A DNA stretch of 48,384 bases from Gallionellaceae bacterium (GTDB lineage: Bacteria > Pseudomonadota > Gammaproteobacteria > Burkholderiales > Gallionellaceae). A program made the translations under genes and the position numbers. The notes below the pieces were generated by a model, which searched no databases, was not told where the DNA came from, and saw only the letters and a program-made list of their open reading frames with translations. The stretch lies in assembly GCA_006218055.1 (NCBI GenBank), contig VBWD01000006.1, positions 1 through 48,384 of the forward strand, read 5' to 3'. Every line of letters begins with the position of its first letter. Within the stretch, counting starts at the first letter, position 1. This document shows positions 27,598 through 35,127 of the stretch, piece after piece.

Positions 27598-27786
27598 ATG
27601 GCAGTAGATTCGGAAGTTCTAATTGCATTAAAACAAGCAGTGCAAGAAGGTAACCAAGCAGAACCTGTCGAAAAAGCCATTGCGGCTTGGCTGTTAGCTC
27701 TGAGCGAACATGAGCTCGGACACAGTGAAAATAGGCGACATCTAGAGGCTGCAAAGCACGCAGTTAACTTGCCACCTGAGGCTTGA
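27598..27786 (+). CDS. 62-aa protein of the Dnd-linked module
   Basis: A short acidic helical protein (MAVDSEVLIALKQAVQEGNQ..., ending HLEAAKHAVNLPPEA). It has an excellent ribosome-binding site (aggagcgaatagg) and is wedged between the helicase (stop two bases upstream) and the ATPase (ATG five bases downstream), so it is real and co-translated. It has no cysteines or known motif. I recall that comparable small proteins accompany DNA-modification-linked ATPases, but I cannot confirm that here. Probably a subunit or adaptor of the ATPase. Confidence 0.75.
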   Translation: MAVDSEVLIALKQAVQEGNQAEPVEKAIAAWLLALSEHELGHSENRRHLEAAKHAVNLPPEA

Positions 27787-27791
27787 ATCCA

Positions 27792-29762
27792 ATGAAACTC
27801 ACTTTACTTGGTTGGGAAAGCACGGGGCTTCGCTGCCCCGATCTAGCAATTGATCTTACTAAGGATGGAATTGCTCCCCGTGTTTCACTAGTTCAGATGC
27901 CCAATGGTACAGGCAAGACCACGACACTCGATCTTATCAAGGCGTCTCTCACTGGAAGAGCGATGGACTGGTCTTCGGATGATGTCCGTCGTTTACGTCG
28001 TCCTGGAAGCGCCAATGACAGTGGGAAATTCGTGCTTAGGCTTCTTGCTGATAACGATCCACTGACCTTCGAATTATCTTTTGACTTCCTTGAAGAAAAA
28101 GTTACGTATAGGACTTCGTGGAGAGCGAGCGGGGGCATCAAGGACGGCTGGGAACCTCCACTTGAAGTTAAGCGATTTCTAAATGATCGTTTTGTTCCGC
28201 TATTCATTTTCAATGGCGAATTGGCTCAAGACTTACTGGACGGTCGTCAGGCAAAGGCATTGGAGGCTATTGATGCGCTGTGCCAATTAGAACATCTCGA
28301 TTCAATAGTTACTGTTGCCCTCGAGGACTGGCAGCAGGCAACTAGGAATCAAGGTGCAAGAACGGCGAGCGGTCTTGCAGGCTGGAAGTCGAGAGAAGAG
28401 AAACTCGATGCGCGACTAAAGAAAGTCCAAGATTTGCGACAAAAACTTACTTCCGAGCTGTCGTCCGAGGAAGCGCGGATAAGCGAACTTCAGATCGAGC
28501 TGAATGATCGCCTGAAGTACGATCACACTACACAGAAGCGCAAGGAGGAGATCGAAACCAAAATCCATTCCCATGAAATAGCGCTCGTAGAGAAGACACG
28601 TGGCATTTTGCAACTTATACGTCAGCCACAGTTCTTGAGCCCCCATTTCGCAGGCGGATTGGCAATGCTTAAGGATCAGTTTGACCGGGTACGACTTCCA
28701 GAGAGAACATCTAGGCAGTTTTTCGTCGAGTTAGCAGACGAAAGCCAGTGTGTTTGCGGGCGACCTATCGGCGAAACAGAGCGTCAGGCCATTCTAGGCC
28801 AGGCAAATAATTATTTGGCCAACGAACTCTATAGTTTTATTAATAGTCTGAAGGGCGATATTAGCCAGAGTGTTCTGGATGAGCCGCAAGCTGTCTCTTC
28901 TCGAATTGGTGCGATGGTTGCTGAACAGAAGCTTATTCGTAGAGAGCTTAGTCAGTTTCGCACCGAGCTTGAGCAAATTCGTGCCGAGTCAATAACTGAT
29001 GCAGGAGTTGCTGCGCAAAAACTTGCAATTGAGCTGAAAGCATGTGAAGCAAAACGAGATGAGCTAAGCGACATGCTGGCTAAAATTGACGAGCATCCGG
29101 ACAGTGATGTATCAGACGATAGCTGGTCGATTCGCGGCTTGCAGCGTGAGCTTGCACGGGTTCGAGATATGATCGCCCAAATTACCGGAACAGTGGAACT
29201 CAAGGCCAAATTGGATACTATTCAAGTGATCGCTAAGCGAACTAAGGAAATAGCAAGGGAACGACTAAGAGGGGCTATTCGAGACGATTGCAACAAAACA
29301 CTAGAGAAGGTTTTATCAGGTGATCCGATTCGAATCGAAAAGATCGGGAATTCACTGTCGCTGCGTGATCAAGATGGTGCTAGCGTCGGTCAAACACTCG
29401 CCGTTGGATACACATTCCTTACAACACTATTAAACCGAGGCGCACACAAATTTCCGCTTGTTGTCGATAGCCCCGCCGGTTCTCTCGATGATGGCGTTCG
29501 CACTAGAGTTGGCCGAATGATTCCAGCGCTTTGTGATCAATTCGTTGCTTTCACAATATCGACTGAGCGTGGATACTTTTTGCCTGCGCTTGAAGAGGTG
29601 GCAGGCGACTCCATAGTGTATTTGACAGCTTTTCGCACCACTAAAGGAATGCAGGCCGTTATAGATTCGCTACCTGCCAGCGCAGGTCGAAGCGTAGATG
29701 GTGCGGTAGTATCAAATCGTGAATACTTTCTGAAGTTTGAAATGCCACAAGAGCAAGAATAG
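27792..29762 (+). CDS. SMC/Rad50-like AAA ATPase with CxC motif
   Basis: From the ATG at 27792 (gagg ribosome-binding site; an in-frame TTG at 27783 is less likely) the protein has 656 aa. Walker A is PNGTGKTT (37-44). A coiled coil occupies about 195-275, and at 319-321 there is CVC within DESQCVCGRPIGE, a place where a metal-hook or zinc ribbon would sit, though only two cysteines are present. A second coiled coil follows. Near the C-terminus KFPLVVDSPAGSLDDGVRTR carries Walker B and the D-loop. It is not DndD (which is present separately) but has the same overall design. Probably the motor of the effector module. Confidence 0.8.
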   Translation: MKLTLLGWESTGLRCPDLAIDLTKDGIAPRVSLVQMPNGTGKTTTLDLIKASLTGRAMDWSSDDVRRLRRPGSANDSGKFVLRLLADNDPLTFELSFDFLEEKVTYRTSWRASGGIKDGWEPPLEVKRFLNDRFVPLFIFNGELAQDLLDGRQAKALEAIDALCQLEHLDSIVTVALEDWQQATRNQGARTASGLAGWKSREEKLDARLKKVQDLRQKLTSELSSEEARISELQIELNDRLKYDHTTQKRKEEIETKIHSHEIALVEKTRGILQLIRQPQFLSPHFAGGLAMLKDQFDRVRLPERTSRQFFVELADESQCVCGRPIGETERQAILGQANNYLANELYSFINSLKGDISQSVLDEPQAVSSRIGAMVAEQKLIRRELSQFRTELEQIRAESITDAGVAAQKLAIELKACEAKRDELSDMLAKIDEHPDSDVSDDSWSIRGLQRELARVRDMIAQITGTVELKAKLDTIQVIAKRTKEIARERLRGAIRDDCNKTLEKVLSGDPIRIEKIGNSLSLRDQDGASVGQTLAVGYTFLTTLLNRGAHKFPLVVDSPAGSLDDGVRTRVGRMIPALCDQFVAFTISTERGYFLPALEEVAGDSIVYLTAFRTTKGMQAVIDSLPASAGRSVDGAVVSNREYFLKFEMPQEQE

Positions 29763-29771
29763 GAGTACCTC

Positions 29772-30263
29772 ATGAGCTTTTTTCGAAGTCAAGAAATGGA
29801 TGGGTGGTTTAGCCATCTCCATAAGGACAATGCCTTTGAGTTTCAATTCGACCACTATTACATGTGCCTGATGATTGGTTTTGCCGCACTAAGGGATGAT
29901 CCTTTGCAAGGAGGGAGTGAATTAATACGGCATTTCCCGGGGCCTTATGCTGCCGCAAGCAAGCTAATCGTTGGACTACTGCTAATTGCAGAGACCAAAA
30001 AGTTGGGAAAACAGCTCAGCAATAAGCGCGATGTGGAGTTTATTGTTCAACAATATCTTGAATCATCAGGGAGTGGGGCACTTAACGACGTTGGCTTCGA
30101 TAGGATTAATAATTACGCAAATGGTGGCTTCAAATATCTGGCAGAGGAGTATGACGACAAGCCATATCACGCAGATACTTTTTTCGGCTGGTATACGGAG
30201 CGCCTGAGAAAATTGGCCGCTGAGTCTCCATTGTGGTCATCTCAGAAGGCTATAATGCTGTAG
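29772..30263 (+). CDS. Conserved-looking 163-aa protein of unknown function
   Basis: It has a ribosome-binding site aggagtacctc and starts 9 bases after the ATPase stop, so it belongs to the same transcript. The sequence is mixed alpha/beta and rich in aromatic residues (FEFQFDHYYMCLMIGFAALR, ADTFFGWYTERLRKLAAESP), without a recognisable catalytic motif or membrane segment. I do not recognise the family. Position suggests a component of the Dnd-linked effector module. Confidence 0.65.
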   Translation: MSFFRSQEMDGWFSHLHKDNAFEFQFDHYYMCLMIGFAALRDDPLQGGSELIRHFPGPYAAASKLIVGLLLIAETKKLGKQLSNKRDVEFIVQQYLESSGSGALNDVGFDRINNYANGGFKYLAEEYDDKPYHADTFFGWYTERLRKLAAESPLWSSQKAIML

Positions 30264-30324
30264 GCCGACCGCTGTCATGCAGTGTGTGTCAATCTCGTGA
30301 GCATCTTTTTGTTCACAAAGATTA

Positions 30325-31275
30325 ATGACTTCAGCAAACGAAAATAAATTTAAGTGTGAGAGGTGTAAAGAGTTGCGCGAGCTTCCTTTGCATCTGCATG
30401 AACTCGCCATGTTTTCTGAATTGCTGCTTAATGAGCATGTCGTTTATGAGCGGAAGAAACAGGTCGTCTTAGAAAAAGGATTAGCAAAAACAAAAAGCAT
30501 CGCCAAATGGTTGAGATTGGCTAGCCAGTTGGAGAGAGTGAGCTTGAATCCATTTCGATACGAGGTGGCACATATTTACTGTGAGCCTGTTAACGATATG
30601 CTTGGTTCGAATGCTGAGCATCACGAATCAATCATTACTCCCCTAACGCGATTTGTGTATGTATCGAATGCCTTAGAAGAGGGCTATAGATTTTTAAGTC
30701 CAGCATATGAAATTGCATACGAACGGTTGTTAAAACAGTCATCCAAATCCGAATATCTTCGGAATTATTCCGCTCAGGCTGCGTATTTGTTAGAAAGTCG
30801 ATCAAGTAGTATTGAATTGCCAACACACTATGACCATTTGGTTGATAACTATCGCAAAGTCATTAAATTGTATGCAGAGCAATTTCATTCGAAGTTCGAT
30901 ATGGAGCTAGATGTACCTCATGGATTGTCATATGGGTTGTGCCTAGTTAGAAATATTAGGAATCAAATAGCACATGGCACATTTCCAATAATCGATGATC
31001 CTGAATATACATTCGAATTTGAGCAGCCGCATGCAAAGAGAAATATAGTAAATTTACTTTCGCAGTCATCGCGGATAGCAGCAATCAATATTCAATTATT
31101 GCTGGCCATGGTTAGCACGGGCTTTGCATCAGCGGAGTACCAGTCAATATGTACAGATTATGATTACGGGGAATATTTTGAAAATAACTGCACTTTTTCA
31201 TATCTGCTAAATCTGCACTTGATTCAAAAGTTCGGCCTAAATGAAAGGGATTATTTCTCGTTTAACTCGGATTAG
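30325..31275 (+). CDS. HEPN-like protein with RNxxxH motif
   Basis: The 316-aa protein has an N-terminal CERC (11-14), which could bind metal with later residues, and a helical body. It carries VRNIRNQIAHGTF near the C-terminus, where R212, N213 and H217 form the R-x4-6-H motif of HEPN-type ribonucleases and related domains. It is separated from the previous gene by 61 bases containing a weak hairpin, so it may have its own promoter. HEPN proteins in defence clusters are often RNases that halt growth. Whether this one is catalytic is unknown; the RNxxxH pattern is also found in inactive HEPN-like helical proteins. Confidence 0.55.
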   Translation: MTSANENKFKCERCKELRELPLHLHELAMFSELLLNEHVVYERKKQVVLEKGLAKTKSIAKWLRLASQLERVSLNPFRYEVAHIYCEPVNDMLGSNAEHHESIITPLTRFVYVSNALEEGYRFLSPAYEIAYERLLKQSSKSEYLRNYSAQAAYLLESRSSSIELPTHYDHLVDNYRKVIKLYAEQFHSKFDMELDVPHGLSYGLCLVRNIRNQIAHGTFPIIDDPEYTFEFEQPHAKRNIVNLLSQSSRIAAINIQLLLAMVSTGFASAEYQSICTDYDYGEYFENNCTFSYLLNLHLIQKFGLNERDYFSFNSD

Positions 31276-31321
31276 AGTGGATAGTAATGATGGGCAGCAA
31301 GTGACTTTATTCACGCGTTGG

Positions 31322-32710
31322 TCATAATGAGCATTCAGCAACTAAGCGCCGTTCTCGTTTCATATGAGGACTAAATTTGACGGCTAATTTCTCATGAGTT
31401 GAATCTACTTCGTGCGGTGCCAGTTTTAGGGGGCGTCGAGTGCCGCTTCCTCGCCCACTGGCAGGCTTACTCATATGTTTAAGTACATCGAACGAGGGTG
31501 CTCCAGCGCTACGAACCAGGTTCTCCAATACATCGCAAGCAACCTTGCCAACTGCGGCGCTGTCCGCAAGCGATTTTTCCTCAACGTAAAATGCAATGAC
31601 TGCTTTTTCCAGTCCGGGGAAGCGATCACTTCTCAGATTCGGCAATCCCATATCACGAAGTCGACCGCAAATAGCTGCATAGCTTGTTGTCAGTAAAGTC
31701 GCAGTTTTTGAGTAGCTTCCATAGGATAGGAGATATGCAGATATAAGCTCCTCTTTCTTGATGCTCTGAGTCGCCCTCACTGAGGAAATTTTCGTCGCCG
31801 TTGTGTCAGTTTGGGCAAGTAGTGCACTCATTGCAGTTTCGGTAGTTTCAAATAACAGAGACAAGGCCAGTACATATGAAACGACTGAAGATGCAGAATT
31901 GGACATATACAGCACACCGTCCATTTGATTTAGGATCTCGCTTTTTTGCTTGTCTGCTAACCTAGGCAAGATCGTGGCAAGCCATTCCCTGCCGAACGCA
32001 TCTACGACGGCATCGCTTAGCAGAGATGATTTGACCTTTCCTCCGTGAACTTGGAAACCTCTTGCCATCGCTTGTTTCCTCAATATGGCAGAAGCATGTG
32101 TGACGCTGAATGGTTTTTCGCTGTCGAGCAGGGCCAAGGAAATTGAATGAAAGGTATTGATGACTTGATTATCAACGCTCTGTCTCATCCATGAATCCGG
32201 GACAACAAGACAGTTGTTCAAAACCAATTCTGGAGTCGAAAAAAATGCCGCTTCACTTTCCATGTAGTAGAGGGGGGTCTTATGTTGAGGACACCACAAT
32301 AGGCCTGGTAATTGATGCTTGCGATGCCAATAGCTTATGCCATATGTCATGACATCTTGTTTCATGCAATGTGGGCAGCAATATGCGCCTGGGCGTGCAA
32401 CGCGCATGCCTGAAGTGCAGAGCAATTTCCGATTTCCAATGCTGCCATGTTTGAGATCGGATTGGTACGATGTAATTCCTCTTCTAAATGGCAGCGTCGA
32501 GTGTCGTCTCACAAATGTTTGGATGTCGATTTGGGTTATCCCGCTTAACAGTTCAAGACAAGGAGCCTCCCGTCTCGATTTATCACCCAAACCAATACGC
32601 TGCGCCATCATTCCAACTATTTCTTTTTTATCGACCGCGCCATTGTGGCGCATCACGGTCCCTAGGTAACCTTGATCAATTTCATCTGGCAAAGGGGTGG
32701 GAACGATCAT
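31322..32710 (-). CDS. tniQ: TniQ-family target-selection protein (right copy)
   Basis: The 462-aa protein from the ATG at 32710 (ribosome-binding site caggag) starts MIVPTPLPDEIDQGYLGTVM and has the TniQ zinc finger C112-x2-C115 ... C140-x2-H143 around YGISYWHRKHQLPGLLWCPQH. The C-terminal half has HTH-like segments (ISAYLLSYGSYSKTATLL) and a basic end. It differs clearly from the left TniQ (572 aa). It is transcribed inward from the right end in one unit with the HTH gene (gap two bases). Two TniQ/TnsD proteins in one element usually mean two target pathways: one for a fixed chromosomal site and one for other targets. Confidence 0.9.
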   Translation of the reverse strand: MIVPTPLPDEIDQGYLGTVMRHNGAVDKKEIVGMMAQRIGLGDKSRREAPCLELLSGITQIDIQTFVRRHSTLPFRRGITSYQSDLKHGSIGNRKLLCTSGMRVARPGAYCCPHCMKQDVMTYGISYWHRKHQLPGLLWCPQHKTPLYYMESEAAFFSTPELVLNNCLVVPDSWMRQSVDNQVINTFHSISLALLDSEKPFSVTHASAILRKQAMARGFQVHGGKVKSSLLSDAVVDAFGREWLATILPRLADKQKSEILNQMDGVLYMSNSASSVVSYVLALSLLFETTETAMSALLAQTDTTATKISSVRATQSIKKEELISAYLLSYGSYSKTATLLTTSYAAICGRLRDMGLPNLRSDRFPGLEKAVIAFYVEEKSLADSAAVGKVACDVLENLVRSAGAPSFDVLKHMSKPASGRGSGTRRPLKLAPHEVDSTHEKLAVKFSPHMKRERRLVAECSL

Positions 32711-32712
32711 GA

Positions 32713-33075
32713 TCAAGCTCCTGAAGTAGTTTTAGTTGGTAGTTTATGAATAGCGGTTTGGTAGCGGCCAATTGCAGCAAGGAAGTTCGCTAGTGCTACA
32801 GCGTGCTCGTTTGTTCCATCCCAGACATCTTTGACGGCCTTCATCAGAAGCTCTTCGCTACAGGCGGTGCCTTGGGGTAGATTTGCCAATTTTGCAAATT
32901 GGCAAATCTTGTTGACGTTTGGGGAGGCGCGTTTAACTTGGCCGGAGAGTATTCTGCTGACTTGGGAGATATGTACTCCGGTGGCATCGCTTATGTGCTT
33001 GAGCCCTATACGTCTGGATGCTACAGAGTCACTAAGAGTTTCAAGAAGCTGTAGGCTGATGGAATCAAGAGGCAC
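32713..33075 (-). CDS. HTH transcriptional regulator next to the right end
   Basis: The product contains an XRE/Cro-type HTH: RRIGLKHISDATGVHISQVSRILSGQVKRASPNVNKICQFAKLA, followed by a helical C-terminal part. The frame is open to a TTG at 33141 (142 aa), but that start would place the coding sequence across a long palindrome (33095-33128). I prefer an internal GTG at 33075 (120 aa), which leaves the palindrome as an upstream operator; the start is uncertain. It lies just upstream of the right tniQ. It probably represses its own operon and thus the second targeting pathway. Confidence 0.75.
   Translation of the reverse strand: MPLDSISLQLLETLSDSVASRRIGLKHISDATGVHISQVSRILSGQVKRASPNVNKICQFAKLANLPQGTACSEELLMKAVKDVWDGTNEHAVALANFLAAIGRYQTAIHKLPTKTTSGA
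32879..32909. promoter_or_regulatory. Palindrome inside the HTH regulator gene
   Basis: Arms AGATTTGCCAATTT (32879-32892) and AAATTGGCAAATCT (32896-32909) are perfect 14-nt inverted repeats around a 3-base centre. It lies in codons for the end of the HTH region. The core, TTTGCMAAT-like, resembles the palindrome upstream of the same gene at 33095-33128, so it might be a second operator or an RNA hairpin in the coding sequence. Confidence 0.45.
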
Positions 33076-33094
33076 GATGGGAATTGTTTTGGAT

Positions 33095-33128
33095 TTGCAT
33101 ATTTGCAAATATAATTGCAAATATGCAA
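33095..33128. promoter_or_regulatory. Long palindromic operator upstream of the HTH regulator
   Basis: TTGCATATTTGCAA (33095-33108) and TTGCAAATATGCAA (33115-33128) are perfect 14-nt inverted repeats with a 6-base spacer. Each arm is itself near-palindromic (TTGCA...TGCAA). A further GCAATAATGCAA follows. This is the expected position for autoregulation by the HTH protein encoded just downstream on the minus strand. Confidence 0.65.
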
Positions 33129-33183
33129 TAATGCAAGCCAAGCGAATTGAACTGGAAACGATTATTTTGATATTTGAAGTGCC

Positions 33184-33327
33184 AGTTACGCTTATATTTC
33201 GAAATCAAAATCAGATTGAAGTGAATTGCGAAGAGCAGTTACGGATATAGGACGACTAACTGAGTTAATAGTGGGTACGAAAGGCGCTATTTATTGGGGT
33301 AGGTAGTTACGGATATATTCTCGCCAA
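33184..33327 (-). repeat. Right end: terminal repeat and TnsB-type binding sites
   Basis: Reading toward the end there are three sites with AGTTACG: R3 at 33184-33201 (AGTTACGCTTATATTTCG), R2 at 33237-33253 (AGTTACGGATATAGGAC) and R1 at 33305-33327, the exact 23-nt reverse complement of L1. Orientation is opposite to the left-end sites, as expected for TnsB sites. Outside R1 the sequence ACA follows, so the right end could be read as TGTTTGGCGAG, with the TGT/ACA tip usual in this family; the left end does not show TGT. Confidence 0.85.
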
Positions 33328-33345
33328 ACATTCGCATCAAATTAG
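33328..33345 (+). pseudogene. Candidate displaced 3' tail of sodB
   Basis: Directly outside the right terminal repeat, codons ACA TTC GCA TCA AAT TAG encode T-F-A-S-N and a stop, leading into a terminator. A sodB-like gene usually ends in a short tail of this kind followed by a terminator, and there is no gene here to which the terminator could otherwise belong. About 8-10 codons expected between FLAS and this tail are not seen on either side. The inference is moderate. Confidence 0.45.
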
Positions 33346-33370
33346 CCCAGCCTTGTGCTGGGCTTTTTAA
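33344..33370 (+). terminator. Intrinsic terminator outside the right end (probably the original sodB terminator)
   Basis: The stem AGCCCAGC / GCTGGGCT with a CTTGT loop is followed by TTTTTAATTTTTT. It lies just after the transposon right end with no intact gene upstream, consistent with being the terminator of sodB cut off by the insertion. It precedes the CHASE2 gene. Confidence 0.8.
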
Positions 33371-33405
33371 TTTTTTGATATATGTCTGACTGTTAAAATC
33401 CGCCC

Positions 33406-35127
33406 ATGAACAATCGCCTACTCTCTCTTACCAGCCGCATGCGTTTTGCCTTTGAGGCATTCACCGAATTTCTTGCCCGTGTGTGGAAACGCAGTTTCTA
33501 TTTCTATCTGGCGGGCATCTTCTCGGTGTTCGCGGTGTTGGATACCACGGTGTTGCACATCACCAGTGAGATGCGCACGGCGGCGTTCGATGCCATGGTG
33601 CGTTACCGCATCTCGCCCCCCAAGCCGGATCCGGACATCATTATTGTGGACATCAACGAGGCGAGTCTGGCCGCGCTGTCAAAAGATTACGGACGTTGGC
33701 CTTGGCCGCGTCAGGTGTTGGGCGAGTTCGTGGAGAACATCGAGAAGCAGCAACCAAGGGCGGTGGTATTCGACATCCTGTTCAGTGATGCGGACATCTA
33801 TAACCCGGACAGTGATACCTATTTCGATGCGGCTATCGCATCCGCCAACAACATCTACTTCCCCATGTTGCGCCTCGACCAAAGTGCGGATGCGCTGAGT
33901 CAGATCAGGGTCGAACAGATCCCGGGTGTGTCGCCGATGGAGGATGAAGAGCCGCAGAAGGATGCGACGCTCGCGGTCATCCTGCCGCACTTCCAAGCGG
34001 CTATCGAAAGTGGTCGCTTGGGTACGCACAACGTGGTGCTGGATAGCGATGGCGTGGTGCGCAAGTATCCGGTGTATATCCCGAGCTACGGTTGGAAGGT
34101 GCCTGCTTTGCCTTCACGTATCGGCAAAGACTTGGGCTGGCCGGAGCCGAGCACAGAACAGATACTACTCAACTGGCGCGGCAAGCCGTTCAGCTATCAC
34201 TACGTGAGTTTTTCTGATGTCTATACGGACATGGGCAGCAAGAACAAGCAGCGTGCGCAGGATGAGTTCAAAGACAAGATCGTCATCATCGGTTCCACCG
34301 CACCGGGGTTGTTCGATCTGCGTGCGACGCCGATGGCGAAGATGCATCCGGGTGTGGAAGTGCTGGCCACCGCGATCGATAACAACAAGCATGGCGATTC
34401 TTTGCGCTTCCCTGAAGGTCGCATCTGGTATCTGCTCATCACCTTGGCACTCATCTGGGGAACGGCGTGGGCGTTTTACAATGAGGACGGTCGCAGGAAC
34501 GTCGATAAATTGTTCGGCCTGTCGCAGATCATCCTGATCGGCTTCTCGTTCGCCAGCATCAATTTCTCAAACACCTACATCAATCTGGCGGGGCCGGTGG
34601 TGTTGGGCATCGCTTATTTCTCGCTGGCACGCCTGTATGCCAACGCGACCGGTAAGGCGCTGGAGCAGAACATGGTGCGTGCAGCGACGGCGCGTCAGGG
34701 TGATGTGCAGGCGACGCTGCTGCTCATCCGCTTCGATACCAAACTCAACGTGATTCCCGATGCGATGCTGGAAAAGATCCGCCTCGGTTTGAAGCGCATC
34801 GGCTCACCGCAAAAGAGTGTGGAGATATTGAGCGGTTCACAGAAGGGCTTGTGGGGATTGTTTGAGAAGACCATCGCCATCTCGTGGGCGGCGGACTTGG
34901 AAGACGCAGAAACGTGTGCGGCGATACAAGCGGATGTGGAGACGGTGTTACAAGGCATGCCTGCCTTACTGGGGCGTTTCGTGTTGCATGTGAATGGTGC
35001 GACGAGCCATATCGTGCATCAGCGCAATATGCACGGCGGCGAACAAGCGGCACAAGGTTGGCGACTGTTGTTCGCCGAGGCGTTGGTGAAGTGGGACGAA
35101 GAAGGGAAGCGCAATGAGCAAGCATAA
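33406..35127 (+). CDS. CHASE2-domain membrane sensor protein
   Basis: The 573-aa protein has an N-terminal membrane segment (FYFYLAGIFSVFAVLDTTVLH, about residues 31-51) and a large CHASE2 sensory region with FDAMVRYRISPPKPDPDIIIVDINEASL, WPWPRQVLGEFVENI, AVVFDILFSDAD and KIVIIGSTAPGLFDLRATP. Two to three further membrane segments follow (about 340-420). The remaining ~150 residues do not look like a kinase, cyclase or GGDEF domain, so the output part is unidentified. The next gene overlaps it by 14 bases, and an M48 metalloprotease gene follows, a gene order I associate with other betaproteobacteria. Confidence 0.85.
   Translation: MNNRLLSLTSRMRFAFEAFTEFLARVWKRSFYFYLAGIFSVFAVLDTTVLHITSEMRTAAFDAMVRYRISPPKPDPDIIIVDINEASLAALSKDYGRWPWPRQVLGEFVENIEKQQPRAVVFDILFSDADIYNPDSDTYFDAAIASANNIYFPMLRLDQSADALSQIRVEQIPGVSPMEDEEPQKDATLAVILPHFQAAIESGRLGTHNVVLDSDGVVRKYPVYIPSYGWKVPALPSRIGKDLGWPEPSTEQILLNWRGKPFSYHYVSFSDVYTDMGSKNKQRAQDEFKDKIVIIGSTAPGLFDLRATPMAKMHPGVEVLATAIDNNKHGDSLRFPEGRIWYLLITLALIWGTAWAFYNEDGRRNVDKLFGLSQIILIGFSFASINFSNTYINLAGPVVLGIAYFSLARLYANATGKALEQNMVRAATARQGDVQATLLLIRFDTKLNVIPDAMLEKIRLGLKRIGSPQKSVEILSGSQKGLWGLFEKTIAISWAADLEDAETCAAIQADVETVLQGMPALLGRFVLHVNGATSHIVHQRNMHGGEQAAQGWRLLFAEALVKWDEEGKRNEQA

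Larger units (their letters stand above)
8447..33327. mobile_element. Tn7-like transposon carrying a Dnd phosphorothioation module
   Basis: The element is bounded by 23-nt inverted repeats (8447-8469 and 33305-33327) that are identical between ends, with additional related sites inside each end. It has tnsA, tnsB, tnsC and tniQ at the left and a second tniQ plus HTH regulator at the right. Cargo is dndBCDE, a divergent six-gene set, and a membrane/DGQHR protein pair. Left-flank sequence is sodB; the right flank begins with what looks like the sodB tail and terminator. I do not see a clean 5-bp target duplication: the flanks share only the 6-mer ACATTC, at 8433-8438 and 33328-33333, displaced by 8 bases on the left side. 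The element is lower in GC than the backbone. Confidence 0.9.

Noticed and set aside
23416-29762. Assigning the module to DndFGH
   Set aside because: No DptF/DptG-like proteins are visible; the helicase is PLD-fused and the ATPase is of SMC type, unlike DndF-H.
33076-33141. Long start (TTG 33141) for the HTH regulator
   Set aside because: It would translate the palindromic operator; the residues are not HTH-like.
8447-33327. CRISPR array or Cascade/Cas12k genes in the Tn7-like element
   Set aside because: I looked for regularly spaced repeats and cas-like ORFs near tniQ and found none.
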